A DNA stretch of 64,000 nt from Trachythela sp. YZ-2020 (Eukaryota > Cnidaria > Anthozoa > Malacalcyonacea > Clavulariidae), in NCBI GenBank assembly GCA_016169945.1, contig JADLSH010000076.1:1493001-1557000 (forward strand), read 5' to 3'. The translations under genes were made by a program, and so were the position numbers. Within the stretch, counting starts at the first letter, position 1. Every line of letters starts with the position of its first letter. Positions 56,449 to 64,000 of this stretch are shown here, in pieces. Under the pieces are notes generated by a model, which was not told the origin of the DNA, searched no databases, and saw nothing but the letters and a program-made list of their open reading frames with translations.

Positions 56449-57135
56449 GGGTTTCACGGATATTTTTACTATGTAGAAACGAGACTAAGGGATTATTGGT
56501 GAAAATGGAAGATGTTTCAGGGTCGTTTTTCAACATGAAAATTCTTCCCTAATGACATCCCTTACTTTGAAATTGAAGGGATGGTAACCGCGCACTAGGG
56601 GTATTTTGTTGTTGGGAACATTAGACACATGGTCTCTAAGGGTTTCGGATCAGGGAATATTGGAGGCCTTCGAAAAGGCAGTATCTAAGAGAGGGGTTGG
56701 ATAACCGTGTTGGACAAAAAATTTCTCATTTCCTGACTTTTGGTATGGAAGTCCTCATCTTCACTGCAAATGCGGCGAAGGCGAAGGAACTGAGAGAAGG
56801 GAATGGACCTTTTAGTGTGGTTGGGGTGGGAAGAAGTAAAGAGAAGATAGCTATGGTAGTCAGTCGGCTTGTAGAACACAGAAGTAACAAGTTTATTGCC
56901 ATTGATAAATACAAGTATATCTATGAACGATACACTGGTCTCACTGATCTCCAACGTAAACTGGAGTGCTGGTTGGAAGTTATTAACAAAGTTGTTAAAC
57001 TTGTCCAACTCTCCGCGGGAACAGGATGCTGTGCCGAGACAGTCATCAATGTACCTACCAAGGTAATCAGGTATGGGATCAGTGTATTGCTCGAAGATCT
57101 GCTTTTCCACATGCTTTTGCTAGGAAAATAGTGCC

Positions 57136-57934
57136 ATGGCTGTAGGACAGCATGCCCTTTTCCTTCAGTGTGGCAATGGACATGGCTCACTAGGTCATGG
57201 CACCACATAGTACTCTATCATAAATGCCCTGAATAGCGTAGCACTTGATTGTTGCTGTCAGACAACCTGGTGTTCTGTGTGTTACCAAAGAACAATATTA
57301 ATGAGACAAGGGTGAAGACAGGCATTTGGTATTTTACGTTAATATCTCAATATATCATTTTTATGAGTCAAAAGTTGTTGATAACAGGGTACAAGCCAAG
57401 GTTCTGTTGGTCGATAACTGGATATAGAGCATGTACATGCACCAACACATGTTGTCCACACATATCGACAAACCTATTTGGACAATGCTATAGGGTTATT
57501 TAGGTATAGTGTCACATTAATGTGGCAGTGCACACATGACCTGTCCTATATGGTGGCCATACTTGCAATTTCAAACATAAATTTGCTAAATAAGCATTCT
57601 AAACCTCGTTTTCCCAAATATTTACTATACCAAAGCTAGAAATTAATGTTTCTTACTGTGGATTTGTGTTAAGAATGAAGCAATAAACCCATGGGAATCT
57701 TTCTGAATGTGAAATATATTTCTGAGCTCTGTCCAGTCACCAGTGTGCCATTGTTAAAATATAAATGCTGAAGACTTTTACTGTAGTTTATATGCCCTAA
57801 ATAACTTCAGTTTTTAAGCATTTATTCTTCCATAACGATATCAAATTGAATTCAGTTTCGAAATACTTTTATAAAGACCTTTAATAGTATTTATAAATAT
57901 AAAATACTAAAATTCAGCCAAGTCAGAAATTTCG
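57136..57934. other. Non-coding region
   Basis: No gene or clear repeat recognised upstream of the truncated Penelope copy. Confidence 0.5.
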
Positions 57935-58035
57935 CGGAGGTCAGAGATTTTGCTCGCGTCCACACACTCGAAATCTCTGACCAGTCACGCGAAATCTCTG
58001 ACCAGTCACGCGAGGTCAGAGATTTCGCTTGACAC
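57935..58035. repeat. Clustered direct and inverted GGTCAGAGATTTCGC motifs
   Basis: GAGGTCAGAGATTTTGCTCGCG and GAGGTCAGAGATTTCGC flank two complementary copies (CGAAATCTCTGACCAGTCACG repeated in tandem). The arrangement, arm, two tandem inverse units, arm, could fold into a cruciform. No duplication or gene association was seen. Confidence 0.65.
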
Positions 58036-58309
58036 CGACATTAATGAAATAATTATTAAAACGATCAGTAATTACAGCTGGATCAGAGACATTTGGATTA
58101 TTAAAGGAAAACATTGAAGGCAACTTATTACAACATTTCTTTCTATTAGTCACCTCACTTAGAATCTGCCAGGTTTTTTTAATATTCATGGTAGCATTTT
58201 CAATTTAGTTTCAAAATACAAATGTTTAGCTATCTGTATAGAATGATTTAATTTGTTTTTGAAATCCTTATAAATTCTATTATTTTCACAACTAGGTTTT
58301 TTATACCCA

Positions 58310-58410
58310 GGGTTGGGGCCGAAGAGAAAATGGTTGGGTAACTGAAAAATCCATGACATAAAAGGTTGGGTAAAGGAAAAATTTCATAGTATAAGGGTTG
58401 GGTAAAAAAT
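58310..58410. repeat. GGTTGGGTAA short repeats
   Basis: GGTTGGGTAA occurs at about 58,343, 58,370 and 58,396 and again near 60,806, each followed by an A-rich run. A preceding CAGGGTTGGGGCC (58,308) resembles CAGGGTTGGGTAA (60,803). The motifs lie on both sides of the SAM and SAP-like pseudogenes in the same orientation. Confidence 0.55.
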
Positions 58411-58458
58411 TTTATAGTACCATATTTATAAAATATAGGAGAGTAAAAAGAAATAAGG

Positions 58459-59514
58459 TTAGTCATCTATTATGTCAATAGGTTCATCACTAGATATATC
58501 TTCTGAATCTTGACTGGCTGTTTTGACATTGCAACAGTTTGTCTTTTCTTTTTTGCCTTTGACCTCTGTTCCTTGGCTCTCTAATTTACGTTTTCTCTCA
58601 TTTTCATGCACAGAGTGTGAATCAAATCTTTTTATTAGCTGATCGGAAACATGTTCCACATCATGAACAATTTGCCTGGATTCATCTAACATTTTGTCTG
58701 CCTCTTCGACCTTCAATTGAACAAAGGCAATTTCATTGCTGGCCCATTTCTTGGGTTCCATGTCTTCCCCATACAGTTCCTTTTTTCTATTCATCAGCTG
58801 ATCTTTCTATTGTATTGTTAATATGTTGGACTGTCCTCTGGCTTTTGTTGACATCTCCGATGTTGACATCTGTGGGAAATGTCCTGTATCGAGCACAACC
58901 CACATTTTCCTTTGGGATAAGGCCAGATTTGTAGCTTGAAAGAATACCCTGAAGTCTCTCAAAGCTGCATTTAATGCTCCATCTGAATCGGCATTGACCA
59001 TTCAGGTATGCCTGGAAGCCCGTTTGCTTACAAGAGTAAGCAGAGAGATAAATTTCCTTTGTGCTCATTTTCTGTTGTTCTACCATTCTTATCCAAGACA
59101 AATTTCCCACCAGTGAATGAAAGCACTATATTTCAATAAATATCATATATTTCAATATTAAGACAATATAAGTATTATTTAGTAATAATACTTTTATTAT
59201 TTTATGTTTGAACAAAATCCAAATTATAAATATGCCTTGGAAAAAACTTACTTGTTTGAACTTTCTTCTGTGGCACCGAGCTCTGAGAAAAACTGCCAGT
59301 TTGTTGTAGTGTATTATTAACTGCTTTCTTAAACTTCAGAACATGGCCTTGCAGATAATCCCACCACATCAAACCTATTCTGAAGTTCCTCCAGCTCCAA
59401 TGACTCAACTAAATCTATGTCGTCAAAACCGGTCTCCTTGAATCGTTCAAGATATTCTTCGGCTAAATTTATTGATTGGAGAAAGGCTTCAAATGCTCTT
59501 TCTGTGGCAGCCAT
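58459..59514 (-). pseudogene. SAM-domain gene, two-exon remnant
   Basis: Exon 1 starts MAATERAFEAFLQSINLAEE (59,514) and reads YLERFKETGFDDIDLVESLE, LEELQNRFDVVGLSARP: a sterile alpha motif (SAM), a protein-interaction helix bundle. A one-base lesion near 59,345 shifts the frame; VLKFKKAVNNTLQQTGSFSQ follows, ending at a good donor (CAAGTAAGT, about 59,250). The next segment (59,110-58,459) has GKFVLDKNG, VNADSDGALNAALRDFRVFF, LSQRKMWVVLDTGHFPQMST, and after an in-frame TAG NRKKELYGEDMEPKKWASNE and an acidic tail EDISSDEPIDIIDD. At least three lesions are seen. I cannot name the whole protein. It may belong to a transposon-associated family, given the neighbourhood. Confidence 0.65.
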
Positions 59515-59559
59515 GTTTGTTATACCCGACGAGGGACAGAGCCTGCCTCGACATGCCCT

Positions 59560-59615
59560 CGGTCAGCGCTCGATCACCATTCGGTCAGCGCTCGATCACC
59601 ATTCGGTCAATGCTC
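59560..59615. repeat. 22-bp tandem repeat, 2.5 copies
   Basis: CGGTCAGCGCTCGATCACCATT occurs at 59,560 and 59,582, with a partial third copy at 59,604. It lies about 50 bp upstream of the SAM gene start, between it and plus-strand coding remnants, so it may sit in a divergent promoter region. Confidence 0.8.
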
Positions 59616-60078
59616 GGATGAATATACAGATCGCAGCACAGTGAAAATTTGTTAAAACCATAGACTATCGAAAACTATGTCTTCTGGATAGTTTATGTTG
59701 AAAGGTCATAAAACACAGTGAAATTACTAAAAAATAAATAAAGGTCTTTAACATAATTTTAATATGGATAGACCGAAAATTGTTGTTACACCAAGAAAAT
59801 TGGATTCAATGCTGAGGAGCAAGAATGATGCAAGGGCAGATTTAGTTTGACGAGCACGTTTTAGTACACATTTATCCAGATCATTACAGCCGTGCCTTGT
59901 AAAAGACAATTGACAAGTTCTAAAAAAATTGCTGAATGAAGCGCGCACATCAATACCAAGTTTTGATCAATACCTTTTGTTCTGCGTGGACTGGTCCTCC
60001 AGCTAGGAGAGTTCCCCAGCCTATCCCAGACCCAGCTAAACCATTTCATTACATGTCTGTTGAAGTTACACACCATCA

Positions 60079-60770
60079 TCCACTAATAGTGGCAATACAA
60101 GACCTGTAGATGATTGGCAACCAAGGGCAAACATCACAAAGCAGTTTCACAATGATGAAATTTCCTTGGAAAAACAAGACAAAATCACGAAATTCTCTGA
60201 AACGTTTTATGTAAAAAGAGAATATGTTGTTGCGTACCTTGAACACCTAACCAACCTCCAGTCAGCAAAGAACATTCGCGCTAAAACCAGAGAAGAAGAG
60301 CAGAGACACAGAATACAAAGAGTATGACTGGTTGAACTTGGTAGTAGAGGGAAATCTCAATAAACTGAAAGTATATCAGTTAGATAAGTACCTTGATGAA
60401 AACAGGTTAAGTAAGAAGGGCAAGAAAAAAGACAAAGTGAATGCAATTGCCGTCGATGTTCTACGCAAGAGTCACACTGGTGCCATTGAAGAAGTTTTGG
60501 AGCAGCACGAAAAAGACCATGAAAGCAGTGAATTGGAGAGTGAAGGTGACAGTGAAGATGACATTGTTTTAGGGGAATTTCATCAGAAAGCGAACTTGAA
60601 GAGGAATCTGACAGTGAACAACAGCATACTATTGATCCAGCCCCACTTATTGTTCAAACTCGCTCTGGACGATATGCTGGAAATTGGGCATTGTCAGGAT
60701 TGTTATAGAGTGACGTCATATTTATTATGGGAAATTAGCAAGCATTTGAAGGTACACATTTATGTGTTTT
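60079..60770 (+). pseudogene. Coding remnant with SAP-like motif
   Basis: Open sequence from about 60,108: DDWQPRANITKQFHNDEISL, FYVKREYVVAYLEHLTNLQS, AKNIRAKTREEEQRHRIQR, then a shift into YDWLNLVVEGNLNKLKVYQL, DKYLDENRLSKKGKKKDKVN. The last block (about residues 10-45 of the 60,332 frame) fits a SAP motif, a two-helix DNA-binding module. An acidic stretch (HESSELESEGDSEDDIVLGE) follows and the frame ends in unrelated sequence. The family is unknown to me. A possible first exon with MDRPKIVVTPRKLDSMLRSK lies at 59,764 and would make this gene divergent from the SAM gene. Confidence 0.5.
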
Positions 60771-60854
60771 AATATGTAGTGTTAGAAAATTCACCATTTT
60801 GGTCAGGGTTGGGTAAATTTTTTTCTGGGTAAAAAATGGTTGGTCTCTCCTTGA

Positions 60855-61640
60855 AGAAGTTAATCAATGGAGGCCAATATCCCTGACCAACATTATCATG
60901 AGAGTTTTTGAAAAAATTGTTTTGCAACAAGAATTATCAGTCCCTTTAAGATCAATAATTGAATCAGACCAATTCGCCTATAAACAAGGTCAAAATAGCA
61001 CTATGGCCTTAATTACAAGTTATCATCATTGGTTAAAGTGGCTGGATTCTGCCGCTGACTTTGTTAGAGTTTTCACCTTTGATTTCAAAAAACGCTTTGA
61101 TAGCGTCTCACTCTGTTTTTTTCAAGAATCTTAAAGCATTGGATATTAACCCCTACGTAATAAATTGGATACAAAGAATTACAGTTGATGGGAAGGTTAC
61201 AGAATATGTCAATATTAACAGAGGCAGAGTTCCACAAGGATCAGTACTCTGCCCAGTACTATTTAGTATTATGGTCAATTATATAAAACCTGTTAAGGAT
61301 GATTAACCGTCATCCTGATTTAACCATCCTGATTTAACCGTCATCCTGATTTAACCGAAATGATTTAACCGTCAGTGTCCCAATCAAGGCTAACTTGGTT
61401 GATTCTTCACCAAATGAGATAGCAAATATCGAAAATTGGTCACATGAAAATTCTATGTCTTTAGATCTGAAGAAAACATGGGAAATGGTTGTACATGGAA
61501 AAACTACCAAAGCTTATCCTGTGGAAATACCTATGATTGTACGAAGAAATGAAATAAAACTTGTTGGAATTACCTTCAACGAAAATGCAACTGGGACACT
61601 CATATTAACTACATGTCTACATTCCCAAAAAGGCTAGTTC
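60855..61640 (+). pseudogene. LINE reverse transcriptase fragment
   Basis: EEVNQWRPISLTNIIMRVFE, KIVLQQELSVPLRSIIESDQ, FAYKQGQNSTMALITSYHHW, VRVFTFDFKKRFDSVS (first catalytic aspartate region), NPYVINWIQRITVDGKVTEY, NINRGRVPQGSVLCPVLFSI, then a scrambled segment, NLVDSSPNEIANIENWSHEN and SMSLDLKKTWEMVVHGKTTK. The region that should hold the (F/Y)ADD motif is replaced by tandemly repeated sequence (61,298-61,378). A frameshift lies near 61,100. Both the endonuclease and the C-terminus are missing. Confidence 0.85.
61298..61378. repeat. 14-17-bp tandem repeat within the RT catalytic motif
   Basis: GATTTAACCGTCATCCT and shorter variants are repeated five times. The last unit, GATGATTTAACCGTCAGTGTC in effect, would read DDLTVSV, the sequence expected right after the alanine of ADD. 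The array thus looks like local amplification of the catalytic-site codons. Confidence 0.75.
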
Positions 61641-62410
61641 ACACATGTACATTCTTAGAGTATTTAAATTTTATGGCTTTCCAACACAAGATTTAGAAAA
61701 GTTATTTGATAGCTTAATTGTTTCAATTTTTCATTATGCCATTGAAGTGTGGGGAAGCTTATGAATGTAAATACTTAAGTCAGATTGACAGACTCTTTAA
61801 GCATGCATTGAAGTATGATTATACAATTAAAAATAGCTATTAAAAACATTATAAACAATAGAGACAAGAAACTTTGACATTACAAAAAATCCTAATTTTG
61901 TATTTATCATATAGCCATGACAAGTTTGGTTGTTCAGTATGGCTTTTATATATCGGAATAAAAACTTTTAATCTAATCTATGCTTTGGCTTATACATACT
62001 GTTGCTGTCTAGCCTGTACAGAGACTAAAGGCGATTTTATTCATCACAGTGGTATTTTAGTAATATCTAGGGAAAGCCATGCATGAGAGGGTTAAAGCCT
62101 TTTCTATTTTTGTGTATACCACAAAAGTATAGGTCATAAAGAGTCTATCCCTAAACAGTTCCATGTTTAAATAAGAATTCAAAAGTTCCTGGCTATGAGG
62201 GTAAAGACTACAGATATTAAATGGAAATAACCCTGGAGTATGATAAATGCTACTATGCCAAATAAATGCATTATAGAGCATATTCTGGGCATAAGCATGT
62301 CATGGGCGCATACTTAACACGCTCTCAAGCGCACTGCCCAAGATTTAACAAATACTTCACAAAATACACCCATGAAGACACAAAAATAAAAAGTCTCAAA
62401 AGTTACGAAC
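61641..62410. other. Non-coding or degraded LINE tail
   Basis: Short stretches such as SYSHDKFGCSVWLLY-like translation do not form a recognisable domain. No gene called. Confidence 0.4.
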
Positions 62411-62700
62411 ATGCTGAAAAGGATGGATGAAAAGAAATACAAAGAAATAACTCCTGAAGACATACACAGAATGATAAAAATTGTGATGAAGAAACTTGAC
62501 ACCTTAGAGCACATTGAAGAGCATATTAAGACTGTCGAGCAAGATGTAAAAGAGGTGAAAGGCTCTCCTGACCGCATTTACGCTGAAGTAGACAAGATAA
62601 AAAAGAAAATCAACCAAGCAAGAACATAATGTGCAACAACTTAATAATTCATAATATACCAGAGCAACCCAAAGAAGATACAACAAAACAATTCACTGTT
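62411..62700 (+). pseudogene. LINE ORF1-like coiled-coil fragment
   Basis: MLKRMDEKKYKEITPEDIHR, MIKIVMKKLDTLEHIEEHIK, TVEQDVKEVKGSPDRIYAEV and DKIKKKINQ form a charged heptad-like coil. A frame change leads to NNLIIHNIPEQPKEDTTKQF, which matches the NLRFxGIPE-type entry of the RNA-binding domain of LINE ORF1 proteins. The linking segment with the rest of the coil is deleted. ORF1 would bind LINE RNA; this fragment cannot. Confidence 0.6.
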
Positions 62701-64000
62701 AAAGAGGCGGTCAAGTCCGTTCTGTACATAATTTCTGTGCATACTTGTGAGGGCCCTCAGAGGTAAACAAACCTTGATGCAAGGAAAGTGTACTTAAAAG
62801 GTAGATAGGCAAAAAAGGTTTGCATTTACGAGCACTTTTGGAGATGGCGTCAAATTTAAAAGACGAAATAGAAGCGAAGACCGAGTAGGACGTTGCAGTA
62901 TTTTTGTTGGACAAGAAAGAAATGAGGTACTATAATATAAATCATATTTTGTGAATTTTTACATGTGAGATGTCATAAATTAAATGGTGATTATAAAAAG
63001 AGATGTACGCGACACTCAAGACTGACAGTCACAAGGGGAAATTCGATCACATCAACATCTGTGTTTCTTTCCTTCAATAACAACAACAACACATGCTGTT
63101 CCTCCGAGTAAGTGTTAATATATGAATAGTTTATCTATTTGACACTTGTGATAAGACTAAATATATCTTGATATCACGCTCATATAAAATAAAAACACAG
63201 TAAACAGAAATACAGAGTGATGTCCTTGGTTTAGGTACAATTTGGTTATACAATTTTATGGGCCCATTTATACATGAAAAAAGGTTGTCCAGGCAGTAGG
63301 CTTACTCCACTAAGGCCTAAGCCCTTCAAAAGTATTAAGTGTTTTATGCGAAGTAGAGTCACTCTACTGATATGAATAGTAGCAAGTAGACATGGATTGA
63401 TTGTGTAAAGAAACATAGCTTTCTTTTTTTAAATTCCATACACTGTAGCTTAGGTGTTCTATTTTGTACTAAATCAACATTATGTACTATAAATGAATTT
63501 TCAGTAGAGCACACAAACGAAGGTGTGGACTGTGGAGACCTCTGTGGTGTAATTACAACCAAAAGAATACACATACTGTACCTTCTGGAGTTGATTACCA
63601 AAATATTTGAGAAGTGTCTGAGTGTGCCAGGTCCGATCACCCAGAGGTTGGGATTATATCACATTTCTAGGACTACACTTTGTAATATTATAAAGTAAAT
63701 ATACCTGTCATCTGTGTCATTTCCACAAATGCATCTGATAAGCATGCTTACAGAAGATTCTGATTGGCAAGACTGTTTTGAATGAGTTGTTCAAATTTTG
63801 TCATTGCCAAGGTTATTTTTAATGGTTTTAAAGGGACTCACCCAGCATTTAAATAAAGCATGTAATAAAACCCTTGGAAACCATTGAAAATGACATTGGC
63901 AGCATCACTTTTTAGAGGAATTAACACATTTGCATGCAACTGTTGTTGCTTTGCATTCCACCAGAATCTGCTTGTACTCTGTACATAATGATTCTAGTTT
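62701..64000. other. Non-coding region at the right edge
   Basis: About 1.3 kb without a recognised gene, RNA or repeat. Confidence 0.5.

Larger units (their letters stand above)
53065..57135 (-). pseudogene. Penelope-like element copy 2 (RT and GIY-YIG), split by a 2.6-kb insertion
   Basis: Minus strand, same family as copy 1. RT part (57,135-56,458): VEKQIFEQYTDPIPDYLGRY, YIDDCLGTASCSRGELDKFN, SVSFIDILVFINGNKLVTSV and RSIPFSQFLRLRRICSEDED in one 141-residue frame, then LKNDPETSSIFTNNPLV-type sequence. After the insertion (53,851-53,065): ETLVHSSLPQD, KYTIKHHFMC and the GIY-YIG nuclease MLYIGETGRYLRIRFGEHRR with KIRALCPISGSNDSCKSQEM. The 3' end at 53,065 matches the 3' end of copy 1 (...CAACCGCC). 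RT upstream of GVAMGTK is missing, so it is 5'-truncated. An extra segment of about 50 bp (53,752-53,802) breaks the linker before the nuclease. Confidence 0.9.

Overview
The window reads as eukaryotic, AT-rich, intron-bearing nuclear DNA from an invertebrate metazoan. The mix of elements (DIRS/Ngaro-like, Penelope-like with GIY-YIG, CR1/L2-like LINEs, ZMYM1-type and ZBED-type hATs, an IS3EU-like DNA transposon, alpha-kinase exons and several repeated gene families I associate with corals and anemones) makes a cnidarian the best guess. A mollusc, lancelet or hemichordate cannot be excluded. I see no bacterial operon, CRISPR array, rRNA or tRNA gene. Almost everything recognisable is a mobile element, most of it decayed, and no host gene is supported with high confidence except possibly an alpha-kinase domain gene at 2.2-3.8 kb (minus strand).

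Layout. 0-8.6 kb: DIRS-like RNase H remnant, a Tigger-like MITE with TA duplication, a 46-bp minisatellite, a hAT-like MITE, alpha-kinase exons, a broken TTF-type hAT transposase, and a 1-kb Harbinger-like element. 9.0-28.8 kb: one Ty3/gypsy retrotransposon split by two large insertions. The first (10,161-20,185) is a 10-kb element with about 300-bp terminal inverted repeats (TIRs), a perfect 6-bp duplication (GTTCTG), an integrase-like DDE transposase on the minus strand and a convergent, intron-rich CUE-HECT ubiquitin-ligase gene on the plus strand; a LINE sits inside that ligase gene. The second (20,994-27,059) is a ZMYM1-type hAT with an 8-bp duplication (ACTATTAC), itself split by a ZBED-type hAT, which in turn contains a 0.5-kb TIR element carrying a RecQ-helicase fragment. 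30-34 kb: a cnidarian-type repeated gene broken by two MITEs, bracketed by about 430-bp inverted arms. 34.7-38.1 kb: a nearly full-length CR1/L2-like LINE whose first ORF carries a 2A-like DIEINPGP motif. 38.9-42.2 kb: a foldback element holding a Penelope-like element. 43-46 kb: fragments. 46.1-50.7 kb: an intron-containing gypsy-integrase-like (GIN1/KRBA2/Ginger type) pseudogene with a second copy of the same foldback family in an intron. 53.1-57.1 kb: a second Penelope-like copy split by a 2.6-kb TIR element with a 9-bp duplication. 58-64 kb: SAM-domain and SAP-like pseudogenes and LINE fragments.

How parts act together. The most striking system is the 10-kb element. Both of its genes point inward, each starts right beside a TIR copy, and the two TIRs share the sequence just upstream of the two start codons, so one promoter sequence may serve both the transposase and the ubiquitin ligase. 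The present copy is dead: the transposase has a nonsense codon and a deletion that removes the central catalytic region, and the ligase has a LINE insertion plus an in-frame stop. Exact target-site duplications around many elements allow an order of insertion to be read directly: gypsy first, then the 10-kb element and the hAT, then the LINE, the ZBED-hAT and the RecQ-fragment element.
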